The notes: generated by a model not told the origin, from the letters alone. A DNA stretch of 15,483 bases from Elusimicrobia bacterium RIFCSPHIGHO2_02_FULL_57_9 (GCA_001800015.1 MGUO01000288.1:1-15483); one strand, 5' to 3'. Counted from the stretch's first letter, positions 1-8,134 are shown. Numbers and translations are program-made.

Positions 1-19
1 CTTGCAAAATGGAACGGCC

Positions 20-592
20 TCACTGGACGCTATTAGGATTTTCATCCGCTATGGTGGAAAGGGGCGGCATATCCTCGAGACTCTTTAAGCCGAAGTGCCG
101 CATGAAATCCATCGTGGTTCCGTACATGAGCGGCCGTCCCACGGTCTCCCTCCTTCCCACGACTTTAATCAGGCGCTTTTCAAGCAAGGTTTCCAACGCC
201 GCGATCACCTCGACGCCGCGGACATCCTCGATCTCGGCCCTGGTCAACGGCTGCTTGTAGGCGATGATCGAGAGGGTCTCCAGCGCGGCCGTGGAAAGCT
301 TCATGGTCATCCGGTCGCAGAAGAGTTGGCGCACGAACGGGGCGTAAGCCGGCGAGGTGGCCATTTGAAAGCCCTCGGCCACTTCCATCAGCACAACGGG
401 CAGCCCCTTGCCTTCCAGCTCCTGGCGGATCTCGGCGATAAGCGCGGCGATGCGCGCGGCGTCCTTGGCTCCCGTGACCTTGTTTAAATGCTCAAGGCTT
501 AAGGGGCGGTCGGTAATGAAAAGCAGGGTCTCCAGGACCTTCTTAAGTTCTTCATTGTTGTCGCTAATTAACGGCGGCGTCTCCAATGGCAT
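20..592 (-). CDS. scpB: Segregation and condensation protein B (ScpB)
   Basis: ScpB is the winged-helix (kite) subunit that binds ScpA and, with it, the SMC ATPase to form the bacterial condensin that organises and segregates the chromosome. The 190-aa product has the family's usual length. Its N-terminal winged helix begins near residue 14 (KKVLETLLFITDRPLS). The second winged helix holds the family signature ALETLSIIAYKQPLTRAEIE, followed by a VEVIAALETLLEKRLI helix and the GRPLMYGTT strand. The ATG at 592 is well supported by a strong Shine-Dalgarno AAGGAGG (602-608) nine bases upstream. The gene starts 29 bp inside the end of scpA, so the two are co-transcribed and probably translationally coupled. 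The tail after about residue 170 is poorly conserved in the family. Identification is secure from the signature and the scpA neighbour. Confidence 0.96.
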   Translation of the reverse strand: MPLETPPLISDNNEELKKVLETLLFITDRPLSLEHLNKVTGAKDAARIAALIAEIRQELEGKGLPVVLMEVAEGFQMATSPAYAPFVRQLFCDRMTMKLSTAALETLSIIAYKQPLTRAEIEDVRGVEVIAALETLLEKRLIKVVGRRETVGRPLMYGTTMDFMRHFGLKSLEDMPPLSTIADENPNSVQ

Positions 593-1292
593 CGGTTCGA
601 ACCTCCTTCATGTATATCATAATTTTGGCGAAATTCCCTTCCTGACGGATAAAAATCCTCTGCAGCTTGGCAAGCTCGAGCATGGCTAAAAAGCAGCTCA
701 CGATCCCGCGCCTCTTGGTTTCGCCGAAAAATATCTCCTCCCAGGCGACAGCCGGCCGCTTTTCAAGCAGAGATAATATTTTGGCGATCTTTTCCTCGAT
801 GGGAAACTCCTCGCCCAGCACTTCGCCGCTATGCTCCTCGGCGCGGTCCAGCACGTCCTTGAGCGCCGAGAGCAGGTCGAACATGCCGATATTCAGCGTT
901 TTTTCGGTTTCCTCGAAATGCGGCAGCCCGCGGTAATAAACGTCTTTATACTCCTCGCCGCGTCTTTCCAGAAATTTAGCTGCTTCTTTAAATTTCTGAT
1001 ACTCGACCAATTTGGCGACCAGTTCCGCGCGCGGATCCGGGCCTTCTTCGGCCGATGGCGCCGAGCTGGGCAGCAAGGTCTTGGCCTTGATGGCCATAAG
1101 CGTTGAGGCCAGAACCAGAAAGTCCCCCGCCATATCCAGATTCAGTTCCTTCATCATCTCCAAATAAGCCAAGTACTCTTTGGTGATATGGGAAATGGGG
1201 ATGTTGTAAATGTCGAGATCGTCTTTCTTGATCAAAAACAAAAGCAGGTCCAGCGGACCTTCGAACATTTCCAGGCTGACTTGATAGGACAT
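564..1292 (-). CDS. scpA: Segregation and condensation protein A (ScpA)
   Basis: ScpA is the kleisin subunit of the SMC-ScpAB condensin; it bridges the heads of the SMC dimer and recruits ScpB. The 242-aa product opens with the typical kleisin N-terminus (FEGPLDLLLFLIKKDDLDI at residues 10-28), then the IPISHITKEYL and LNLDMAGDFLVLASTLM helices. It ends with a winged-helix segment near residues 180-230 that should contact the SMC head. Length is normal. The ATG at 1292 has a GAGG Shine-Dalgarno (1301-1304) eight bases upstream, lying across the stop codon of trpS. The gap to trpS is 10 bp and the 3' end overlaps scpB, so it sits inside a multi-gene minus-strand operon. Identification is secure. 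Confidence 0.96.
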   Translation of the reverse strand: MSYQVSLEMFEGPLDLLLFLIKKDDLDIYNIPISHITKEYLAYLEMMKELNLDMAGDFLVLASTLMAIKAKTLLPSSAPSAEEGPDPRAELVAKLVEYQKFKEAAKFLERRGEEYKDVYYRGLPHFEETEKTLNIGMFDLLSALKDVLDRAEEHSGEVLGEEFPIEEKIAKILSLLEKRPAVAWEEIFFGETKRRGIVSCFLAMLELAKLQRIFIRQEGNFAKIMIYMKEVRTDAIGDAAVN

Positions 1293-1302
1293 TATCTTAA
1301 CC

Positions 1303-2388
1303 TCAAGTTAATCTCATGGCGCGGCGCACTTGGCGCATGGTCTCGGCCGCGACGGCTTTGGCCTTGCGCGCGCCTTCCTCGAGTATTTGTTCCACCATCT
1401 TGGGATCCGCGCCGTAACGCTGGCGCTCGGCGCGAAAATCGGCGAACGGCTTTCCCAATATTTCCAAAAGATCCTTTTTATCGGCCACGCAGCCCAGTTG
1501 CCCGGCCCGACATTTCACGCCCGCTGTTTCCCAATCGGAATTATACAGTTTGTGCAGGGCATAAACCACGCAGCCCGGCGGATTTTCCGGACCGGGATCG
1601 GGATGGCCCGGGGTGTCGGCGCGCAGCTTCTTGGGATCTGTGTACAGTGCCATGACTTTATTCTCCAGCGACTCCGGCGTTTCATACATATCCACCGTAT
1701 TGCCGCAAGACTTGGACATTTTACGGCCGTCGATGCCCGGCAGTTTCGGCGTCTGCGTTAAAATGGGTTGAGGCTCGGGAAAAACATCGCCGTAAAGAGA
1801 GTTGAAGCGCCGCGCGATCTCTCGGGAAAGCTCCAGATGCGGCAGCTGATCCTGGCCCACCGGAACTCCCTGCGCCTTATAGATTAAAATATCGGCGGCC
1901 TGAAGCACGGGATAACCGAGAAAACCGAAGGTGCGCAGGGAGGCGTCAATCCGTTCCTTGTCCGGCGCCTCTTTTACGGCGGTCGCGCCCTTTTTGCCTT
2001 GTTGCGCGGCCTTACTCAATTTGGTCTTGGCCAGCTCCTGGAGCTGCTCTTTCCAGGTAGGATTATTCTCGAGCCAGGATAAGGGCGTCACCATTCCAAG
2101 CAAAACGGCCAGCTCCGCGTGCTCCGGAACGTCCGACTGCTTGAAAAGCACGCACATCTTCGGATCCAATCCCGCCGCCAGCCAATCGAGCACCGTCTCG
2201 CGGATATTTTCCTGAAGCTTGCCGGTGTCTTCATAGCCGGTGGTGAGCATATGCCAATCCGCCAGAAAGTAGTAGCACTGATACTCATTCATCAGGGAAA
2301 CCCAATTGCGCAAAGCGCCCCAATAGTTGCCGAGATGCTGGCGGCCTGTGGGCCGGCTGCCCGAAACAACGATAGCGGACCGGCTCAC
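1303..2388 (-). CDS. trpS: Tryptophanyl-tRNA synthetase
   Basis: Class I aminoacyl-tRNA synthetase charging tRNA-Trp in the cytoplasm. The 361-aa product has the HIGH-type motif at residues 13-21 (PTGRQHLGN) and the KMSKS loop at 223-227. LGYPVLQAADILIYKA and VPVGQDQLPHLELSREIARRFN are typical TrpRS segments. A Lys/Ala-rich insertion of roughly 20 residues sits near residues 123-146. Cysteines 273, 293 and 300 line up with three of the four ligands of the iron-sulfur cluster known in Thermotoga-type TrpRS; the fourth position (303) is Asp. The GTG start at 2388 overlaps the M50 protease stop as GTGA, implying translational coupling; only a weak GGGG precedes it. It is followed after 10 bp by scpA. 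Confidence 0.96.
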   Translation of the reverse strand: MSRSAIVVSGSRPTGRQHLGNYWGALRNWVSLMNEYQCYYFLADWHMLTTGYEDTGKLQENIRETVLDWLAAGLDPKMCVLFKQSDVPEHAELAVLLGMVTPLSWLENNPTWKEQLQELAKTKLSKAAQQGKKGATAVKEAPDKERIDASLRTFGFLGYPVLQAADILIYKAQGVPVGQDQLPHLELSREIARRFNSLYGDVFPEPQPILTQTPKLPGIDGRKMSKSCGNTVDMYETPESLENKVMALYTDPKKLRADTPGHPDPGPENPPGCVVYALHKLYNSDWETAGVKCRAGQLGCVADKKDLLEILGKPFADFRAERQRYGADPKMVEQILEEGARKAKAVAAETMRQVRRAMRLT

Positions 2389-3020
2389 CAGATCAACCCC
2401 AGCCTGGCCAAGAATCCCAAGGCGAACAAGGAGGGTTTGGTGATCAACGGCCTGATCAGCCCTAGAGCGATCAGCGCGATAATGATGGCGAATCCATAGG
2501 GAATATGCCGCTCATAGCGCAGCCTGGCTTCCGGCGGCAGCAAGCTGCTTAGGACTTTGCTGCCGTCAAGAGGATGAACGGGCAGCAGATTAAAGAAAGC
2601 CAGGAATATATTGACGCTCACGGCGAAAAACAGCGCGTTAAGCATCGTGCCCTGGAATTGCGGGAAAAAAGCGGGCATGCTGGCGATCGATTTAAAAAGC
2701 AGGGCGGCGCCGAAACTCAGGATGATGTTGGAAACCGGGCCGACGGCCGCCACCAGAAAAAGCGGCCAACGCCCGCCGCGCAGCCGGTGAGGATTTACCG
2801 GCACGGGCTTGGCCCAGCCGATCATGGGCCAATGCTGGAACAGGCAAAGCGCGGGCAGAACCAGGGTTCCGATCGGATCCACATGCACGGCGGGATTGAA
2901 GGAAAGCCGCCCCATTGTTCGCGCCGTATCGTCGCCGTGGCGCAGGGCCATCCAGCCGTGGGAAACTTCGTGGACTATTATGGAGAAGAACAATATAGGA
3001 AGCTGGACAATCCATTCCAC
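2385..3020 (-). CDS. Site-2 protease family (M50) intramembrane metalloprotease
   Basis: Polytopic zinc metalloprotease of the M50B/S2P family, expected to cut substrates within the cytoplasmic membrane. The 211-aa product carries the zinc motif HEVSH at residues 17-21 in the first membrane helix. The second motif NLLPVHPLDG at 144-153 supplies the third zinc ligand, an Asp. Further hydrophobic segments lie at about 48-62, 87-110, 126-145 and 174-190. There is no PDZ domain, so this is the short compact type rather than RseP. Its substrate is unknown; members beside trpS-scpAB are widespread and mostly uncharacterised. The start is a GTG at 3020 with no clear Shine-Dalgarno, 10 bp after the cca stop. 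The 3' end overlaps trpS by four bases. Confidence 0.93.
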   Translation of the reverse strand: MEWIVQLPILFFSIIVHEVSHGWMALRHGDDTARTMGRLSFNPAVHVDPIGTLVLPALCLFQHWPMIGWAKPVPVNPHRLRGGRWPLFLVAAVGPVSNIILSFGAALLFKSIASMPAFFPQFQGTMLNALFFAVSVNIFLAFFNLLPVHPLDGSKVLSSLLPPEARLRYERHIPYGFAIIIALIALGLIRPLITKPSLFALGFLARLGLIW

Positions 3021-3030
3021 GACGGCTATC

Positions 3031-4230
3031 TTAGCCTTTTACAACATGCCGCCGCAACCAATTCATCGCCTGCGAACGAGAGGAAATCTTTCCGCTCCAC
3101 TGGGCTTTGGCGGCCGCGTCCAAAATGCGGCGGTAATCCTTCCCGGGAGCCAAGTTCAGGGCTTTAAGGTCCTCGCCGTTGATCATCAGCGGCTTGAGCG
3201 CAAACTTGGCGAGCTTCGGGAAAGCCTGCGATAAGAGCCGGACGGTTAAAGTTGGCAGTTCCATTCGCGGAGAAGCGCGCAAGCGCGCTATTTCCAATGT
3301 CTCGATTATTTGAAGCGCGAACTCATGCGGCAAAGGAAGGGAACGGATGAATTTTCCCCCTTCCACGGTCCCCAAGGCCAAGGCCATGGCGCCCAGGCGC
3401 TGCTCCGGACCCTGCAACGAACATTTCTTCGGCCAATTCAGGCTCGGATTGATCAATTGAAGATAGCCCCATCGGCGCAGGCGATGGATGGCGCAGGCCG
3501 GATCTTTCTCATCTAGCACGCACAACAACTCCTGCATCAGCCGGTGCCGGGATAGCAGCGCGGCATAACCCTTGTCCAGCGCTTCCTTCGTGTTTTGCGT
3601 CAGGTCGCTCGCCAAGCGCAACCCGAAACGGCAGGAAAACCGCGCCGCCCGGAAAACGCGCGTGGGGTCGTCTCGAAAACCGGCTGGATGCAGCGCGCGC
3701 AGAACCCGGGCGCGCAAATCGTCCCAACCCCCGTAGGGATCAATCAACTCCGCGGAAGAACCGGAGGATAGGCGAAGAGCCATGGCATTAATGGTGAAAT
3801 CCCGCCTGAACAAATCTTCTTGAAGCGGAGCGGCGCTCACTGCTTGAGGCAAGCACGCCGGGGTCGGGTAGGATTCCCGCCGGCTCATGGCGCAATCAAC
3901 GCGCAGGTTTTTCCCTAGCACGCGCAAAGTGCCGAATCGCCCGAAAGCCTGCGCCTCGGCTTTAATCCTCCCGGCGCAGAAACGCGCCAAGGGCGCGGGA
4001 TCGCCTTCCGTCACCAAGTCCAAATCCGAGGTCTTAAACCCTAAAATCCAATCGCGCACGCAGCCGCCGACAACGTAGGCAGGCAGATTCAACGTTTCGG
4101 CTTGAGCGGCTAAGGGCTTAAGAATTTTTTGCCAAGCGACCGGTATTTTAACCGAACGTGCCGGTCCGGGCACCTGGCGCGGTAGCGCCTGATGCCGTGC
4201 CCGAAAGTATTTCCTTATCGGGCACGGCAT
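3031..4230 (-). CDS. cca: tRNA nucleotidyltransferase / poly(A) polymerase family (CCA-adding type)
   Basis: Class II nucleotidyltransferase expected to build or repair the 3' CCA end of tRNAs. With the ATG at 4230 the product has 399 residues. The core starts near residue 30 and shows, in order, the GG-x-VRD motif (GGCVRD), the metal-binding DLDLV, RRDFTINAMA, DPYGG and the DDPTRVFRAARF segment. The helical C-terminal half is consistent with tRNA binding. Whether it adds CCA, only A or only CC, or poly(A), cannot be settled from motifs. The start is unusual: ATG 4228-4230 overlaps the CpXC stop as TGATG and lies inside a REP-like palindrome. The only other plausible start, GTG 4171-4173 (380 residues), lies in a degenerate flank of the same repeat. 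Neither has a Shine-Dalgarno. The first roughly 20 residues are therefore repeat-encoded. Confidence 0.9.
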   Translation of the reverse strand: MPCPIRKYFRARHQALPRQVPGPARSVKIPVAWQKILKPLAAQAETLNLPAYVVGGCVRDWILGFKTSDLDLVTEGDPAPLARFCAGRIKAEAQAFGRFGTLRVLGKNLRVDCAMSRRESYPTPACLPQAVSAAPLQEDLFRRDFTINAMALRLSSGSSAELIDPYGGWDDLRARVLRALHPAGFRDDPTRVFRAARFSCRFGLRLASDLTQNTKEALDKGYAALLSRHRLMQELLCVLDEKDPACAIHRLRRWGYLQLINPSLNWPKKCSLQGPEQRLGAMALALGTVEGGKFIRSLPLPHEFALQIIETLEIARLRASPRMELPTLTVRLLSQAFPKLAKFALKPLMINGEDLKALNLAPGKDYRRILDAAAKAQWSGKISSRSQAMNWLRRHVVKG

Positions 4231-4233
4231 CAG
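4158..4233. repeat. REP-like palindrome at the CpXC/cca junction
   Basis: GTAG at 4182-4185 is followed by an inverted repeat with perfect 16-bp arms, CTGATGCCGTGCCCGA (4189-4204) and its complement (4218-4233), around a 13-nt loop. Immediately to the left, GGCGC-GGTA-GCGCC forms a tight hairpin. A smaller inverted repeat, GTGCC/GGCAC (4158-4162, 4169-4173), may be the remnant of a preceding unit. The 12-base core GCGCGGTAGCGC is shared with the tandem array at 8130-8260, although the stem sequence differs. I infer a diverged member of the same family. The minus-strand reading of the right arm contains both the CpXC stop codon and the cca start codon. Confidence 0.82.
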
Positions 4234-4895
4234 TTGGATTTGACGATGGAAGCGGGAGGCAAGCCCGCGTCCGGGGATGATTTCAACCACCGCAAATAGG
4301 CGTCGAAAGAGGTCAGCCGGTCATTGACGGCGATCACCTTTTCCAAGCCTCGAATCACGCCTTCCTTACCGACGGCTCCTCCCTGCGCCGGCACATAGGG
4401 CAAAGCGCCTGGGATTTCATTCTGCCGCGCAAACGACGGACTGACCCGGTAAAGCACAAGCCCCAGATCCGAGGCGATCGCTTCCATGACCTCCCGCTCT
4501 TCCCCGCAATAATCGTCTTTTTCCAAGACCAGGGCCAGCTCTTCCTGGCCAAAAAATATTTGGGGCTCTATTACCAGGGAGATTCCTTCTCCGATGGTTT
4601 GCTTCAAGATCACGAAATCATCGTGCATTTTTTGCAGCCAGAATTCTTTCTTCTCGCGATAAGACTCCGGAAATACAAAAGCCAGCAATTCCGCCGTGGG
4701 ATCAAAATAGATGTAAGGCTCCAGCGGAAAAAACGCCGTCTCGCATTCCGGGCACATGATCAGGTTGCACTCGCGAAAAAGCACGAACAGGCGCAGTTCC
4801 GGGCTTTTATCCCCGCGGATGAAGCTCCATATCTCGGCATCGAAAGGTTCGCAGCCTTTGGGGCACTTGGCTTCTACGGCTCCCTTAAAGGACAT
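4230..4895 (-). CDS. CpXC domain protein (zinc-ribbon-like, function unknown)
   Basis: The 221-aa product fits the CpXC family, named for paired Cys-Pro-x-Cys motifs. An N-terminal CPKGC at residues 11-15 (one residue longer than canonical) and CPEC at 48-51 flank a short beta-rich segment and probably bind zinc. Further acidic and aromatic segments follow (IYFDPTAELLAFVFPESYREKKEF near 62-85), then an FGQEELALVLEKDD region. No enzyme motif was recognised and no function is known. The ATG at 4895 is preceded by TATAAT (4904-4909) with only eight bases between, so it may be read from its own near-leaderless transcript as well as from the DUF4175 gene 29 bp upstream. Its TGA stop overlaps the cca ATG and falls in the REP-like palindrome. 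Confidence 0.75.
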   Translation of the reverse strand: MSFKGAVEAKCPKGCEPFDAEIWSFIRGDKSPELRLFVLFRECNLIMCPECETAFFPLEPYIYFDPTAELLAFVFPESYREKKEFWLQKMHDDFVILKQTIGEGISLVIEPQIFFGQEELALVLEKDDYCGEEREVMEAIASDLGLVLYRVSPSFARQNEIPGALPYVPAQGGAVGKEGVIRGLEKVIAVNDRLTSFDAYLRWLKSSPDAGLPPASIVKSN

Positions 4896-4903
4896 CTGAA
4901 TTT

Positions 4904-4909
4904 ATTATA
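4904..4909 (-). promoter_or_regulatory. TATAAT -10 box directly before the CpXC gene
   Basis: A perfect TATAAT on the minus strand ends eight bases before the ATG at 4895. If transcription starts about seven bases after the hexamer, the mRNA would have a leader of only one or two bases. No Shine-Dalgarno sequence is present in the gap. No convincing -35 was found. Confidence 0.5.
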
Positions 4910-4924
4910 TAAAAGGGGCCGCTA

Positions 4925-7900
4925 TTATTGAGCGATGCGTTTAAAATATTCCTTGATAATTCCGTCATAGGAGCCGGGCCGGTTTTCCTGCAGCGATTTT
5001 TCCAGCTCCTGGCGGATTTCCTTGGGCGGCAAATAGTCCTTGGCCGAGGGCAGCTCCACCAATCCGATTTGAGTTCCGTACATGCCTCCGCTTCCCATGG
5101 TCCGCACACCCGTGGCCCGGCGCCCGAAAGGCCGGCCCAGAGCGGCCTGAATATTCTTCTGGCCTCCGGCCAACTGGCTCATTTCCCGGTTGCCTTGATT
5201 AAGCAAGGAAAGGGTGTTTTCTTGATGCGTGCGGGCCCGGCTTGAATCGCCTTTTTGCAGCGCCCGTTCGGCTTCGGCCTGCTCGCCTTGCGCGCCCTCG
5301 ACTTTCTGCAAGATGGCGCGGGGCAAAGGCGCTAGCTGCGCCGCGATGGATTCCAAGACGCCTTGCAGTCTTCCAGTTTTGCGCCGTATATCGCCCTGGC
5401 CCCTGGCCGCCGCAGCGGACTCTTCGCCGGGAGTCTCGTCCATGACGGCAGGCCCCTGTTCCAATTTCCCCCGGATTTTATCTTCGCCTAAGGCAAACCA
5501 TTCATAGCCGGACGCCTCGGACGGCTGGATCGCGCCAAGAAATCTCAGACTCGCGGAAATGGATCTCAGCCATTTATCCGAGTCGCGGACCTGGCGGGCG
5601 TCGAATTCAGCCTTGACCGCCCGCATTTCAGCCAGCGCGTTGCCCGGAAACCAGGGCCCGCGCGAAGCGGCGGTGTCGATCAATACGCCCTGTTCCCGCG
5701 ACAACTCGGCCAGCAACTCCTTTTGCGCCTGAAGCTTGCGTCCTAGATGGCGCTCGCCCAGCTTCTGGGTTTTCTCGAGAGCCTGAGATTGATCCCCCAC
5801 AACCTCGCTCCATAGGGCCTGAGCTTTTTCCATGCGCTCGGCGGCCTGGCGCGCCATGCCCGAAGCCTCCTCGCCGGCGGCCGCCTGGGCCAAGGCCTTT
5901 TGAATTTGCGCAAGCTCCTGCGACAACTGATCGGCCTGGCGCAGGGCTTGGGCCAAATCCCCTTGGGATAAAGCCCGGCTAAGCGCGTCGGCCGATTGGC
6001 GCGCGGCGTCCAAGGCGAGAGTGTAGGTCTTGCGCGCCATCGCCTCGGCGCTTTGCGCATCAACCTGAGGCAAGGCTTCTATGGCTTTCTGCAGGGACTG
6101 CATCTGTTGCTGAAGCCTGGAGAGAGCGGAGCTCAACTTTCCCATCGCCCCGGGCGAAGAAGCTTTGCCGCCTTCCTTGTTGGCCATGGCATCCAAGGCG
6201 GACTGCATGGCATCGGCGTTCTGGCTCATGCGGCTGGCTTGGGTGTAAAAATCTTGCAGGTCCTGAAGCCTGCGCCCCTCATCGAGCAATCGCGCGGCCT
6301 TCTTGACCTGGCTGGAAAGTCCGGCATGCATTTTCTCCGCTTCCTTAAAATCGCCGGCCGAGCCGGATGCAAGCGCCGAGGGAAGTCCCCGCCTTCGCGA
6401 CTGTTCCAGATCTTCGGCCAGTTCGCGGGCCTGCTGGGAGAGGCCCGGATTGGCGTAGACATCGCGCTCCATGGAGGAGGAAAGCTCGGAAAGCAGGCCG
6501 ACCGATTCCTTCCAGGCCTCAGCAAGCCCCGCCTGTTCGGCCTCCAGCTCCTGAGATTTTTGGGCCGCCGATAAGGAACGCGCGCGCTCCTGCTTGTCGC
6601 CCAAAGATTTCAGTCTGTCTTGGGTCTTGCGCCATAAATTCTCCATTTGGGCATGAGCCGATTCAAAATCCACGATTTCAATGGAGCCCTTTTGAGACAC
6701 CCCGCTCTGCGCCGAGGCGGCGTTGTCATAAGCTTTAAGCCGGAACTCGATCTTGCCATGGCCGAGAGCCGCCAATTCCAGGGGATGATCGCCCAAGAAC
6801 TCAAGCCGGCCCGTGAATCGCTGAAGAGGAATTTCCCGTTCTCCGGCCCGGGAGCGCAGCAGCAGGGTTAGGCGGCTTAAGCCCGCGTCATCTCGCGCGC
6901 GGTAGATGATCGGGATGGTGTCGGCCGGACTGGCCTGCAGCGCAATAACGGGCGAAAGCAATTCGATTACGGGCGGCTGATCGGCCAAAGCCCTAAGCGC
7001 GTAAAGCACCGGGCTGGGATCCCGGCGCCCATCGGCGGATTGCAGTTCAAAACGCAAACCCGCGTCTTCCCGTACCAGCAAGCCGGCCTCGTAATCGCCC
7101 GAGGGCAAAGCCTTAAGGGGAATAGCCGAAATCGGCGAGGCGGCCGGCATCACTCTTAAAAGGGCTTGAGCCAGGGGTTGATTGGGCCGACCCTTGAATG
7201 TGACCCAGAGCCCGGAGCGCAGCGAAAGCGGCTCAACCGAATTCAATGGAATGGCGACGGGATTGGGCCCGTGAAGCGTGGCCGTAATGGAATCCAGCTG
7301 CGGCAAAGCCGCCGGCGTCAAGGAATAAGTGCGGCTGCGCAAATCCCGCCAGGAAACATAATAGGGCAAGGCTGAAGTAAGCTGGCTGACGGTGAAGCCG
7401 GCCATGCTCCCGCTGTTATTGTCCCAACGCGCCGAAGCCCAGCCGCCGGGCCCTTTAAGCCAGAGTTTTAGCTCCCGCCGGTCGCGGGCGACGACGGACG
7501 GCTCGGTCCATGCGACGGTTATGGCCGCGGCCTTCCCCCAATCCAGCACGGCGTCGCCGGGGCTGACGCGCAGAAATTTCTCCAAAGGCATGTCCCGCCA
7601 TGGGGCGGCGACTCTCTCCCAAGAGGGGCTTGCTTTAAGCCAAGGCAAGGTAAGGGCCGCCAACAGGGCCAGCGCCCCCAATCGGCCGGCGGCCGCTGAA
7701 AGACGCAGCGGAAATACCGGCCGCTTGGGCAAATCGTCGAGAAGCGCCTCGGTCCGTTCCCGGTGGGCTTGCTTAAGCCGTTCGGAAGTATAGCGGTCCT
7801 GATTGCCGCGGGAAAGCTCCCAGGCGGGCCGCAGGTAATCCTTAAGCTGCGGGAATTCATGGGCGGCGGCGTCTAAAATCTTGCCCCAATCAAAAGTCAG

Positions 7901-8119
7901 CCAAGGAACCAGCAGCCAAATATGGATCCCGGCGGCGAGGGCGCCCCAATAGGCGGCAAAAAGCAGCCAGCGCTCGAACTGGGGCAGGGAAAAAAGATGA
8001 TCGGCCCACAATATCAAAATCGCCAAGGCCGCCGCGCCGAAAAGCAGCCGGATTAATCCATCGAGAACCGAGAGCCGGAAAAATTCACTTTTCCAAGCGT
8101 CGATGCCTTTGAGATCCAC
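4925..8119 (-). CDS. DUF4175-like membrane-anchored coiled-coil protein
   Basis: Large 1064-aa protein resembling the DUF4175 family, whose role is not established. Three membrane helices are visible at about 21-39, 51-73 and 143-161, the N-terminal arrangement expected of that family. Residues about 180-485 are beta-rich and include the family-like DQPPVIELLSP (380-390) and DDAGLSRLTLLLRSR (410-424). From about 490 to 990 the protein is rich in Gln, Ala, Glu, Leu and Lys in coiled-coil pattern, presumably periplasmic. The C-terminus has the YLPPKEIRQELEKSLQENR and YDGIIKEYFKRI pattern. The start is GTG at 8119, preceded by TATAAT only six bases upstream and no Shine-Dalgarno. The usual partners (MoxR, DUF58, VWA proteins) are not in the window. 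The neighbour at 8248-8550 is a small membrane protein. Confidence 0.72.
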   Translation of the reverse strand: MDLKGIDAWKSEFFRLSVLDGLIRLLFGAAALAILILWADHLFSLPQFERWLLFAAYWGALAAGIHIWLLVPWLTFDWGKILDAAAHEFPQLKDYLRPAWELSRGNQDRYTSERLKQAHRERTEALLDDLPKRPVFPLRLSAAAGRLGALALLAALTLPWLKASPSWERVAAPWRDMPLEKFLRVSPGDAVLDWGKAAAITVAWTEPSVVARDRRELKLWLKGPGGWASARWDNNSGSMAGFTVSQLTSALPYYVSWRDLRSRTYSLTPAALPQLDSITATLHGPNPVAIPLNSVEPLSLRSGLWVTFKGRPNQPLAQALLRVMPAASPISAIPLKALPSGDYEAGLLVREDAGLRFELQSADGRRDPSPVLYALRALADQPPVIELLSPVIALQASPADTIPIIYRARDDAGLSRLTLLLRSRAGEREIPLQRFTGRLEFLGDHPLELAALGHGKIEFRLKAYDNAASAQSGVSQKGSIEIVDFESAHAQMENLWRKTQDRLKSLGDKQERARSLSAAQKSQELEAEQAGLAEAWKESVGLLSELSSSMERDVYANPGLSQQARELAEDLEQSRRRGLPSALASGSAGDFKEAEKMHAGLSSQVKKAARLLDEGRRLQDLQDFYTQASRMSQNADAMQSALDAMANKEGGKASSPGAMGKLSSALSRLQQQMQSLQKAIEALPQVDAQSAEAMARKTYTLALDAARQSADALSRALSQGDLAQALRQADQLSQELAQIQKALAQAAAGEEASGMARQAAERMEKAQALWSEVVGDQSQALEKTQKLGERHLGRKLQAQKELLAELSREQGVLIDTAASRGPWFPGNALAEMRAVKAEFDARQVRDSDKWLRSISASLRFLGAIQPSEASGYEWFALGEDKIRGKLEQGPAVMDETPGEESAAAARGQGDIRRKTGRLQGVLESIAAQLAPLPRAILQKVEGAQGEQAEAERALQKGDSSRARTHQENTLSLLNQGNREMSQLAGGQKNIQAALGRPFGRRATGVRTMGSGGMYGTQIGLVELPSAKDYLPPKEIRQELEKSLQENRPGSYDGIIKEYFKRIAQ

Positions 8120-8125
8120 CCCGGG

Positions 8126-8134
8126 ATTATATCA
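8126..8134 (-). promoter_or_regulatory. Extended -10 box (TGATATAAT) made at the REP boundary
   Basis: On the minus strand TGATATAAT spans 8134 to 8126. The first five bases belong to the outermost REP unit, the last four to unique DNA. Six bases separate TATAAT from the GTG start of the DUF4175-like gene, so the predicted transcription start coincides with the start codon. The -35 region is poor (GTATCA at 17 bp), but an extended -10 can compensate. Confidence 0.5.

Noticed and set aside
1..19. Start of a pseudouridine synthase gene after scpB
   Set aside because: rluB-like genes often follow scpB, but 19 bases contain no assignable start or motif.
4234..4290. Longer cca start at 4290 within the CpXC gene
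   Set aside because: It would overlap the CpXC frame by about 60 bases with no ribosome site; the TGATG junction and the conserved core make the ATG at 4230 far more likely.
5996..6574. 192-codon plus-strand open frame inside the DUF4175-like gene
   Set aside because: It is antisense to a long gene with clear domain structure, has no ribosome site, and its low-complexity translation reflects GC-rich codon bias on the opposite strand.
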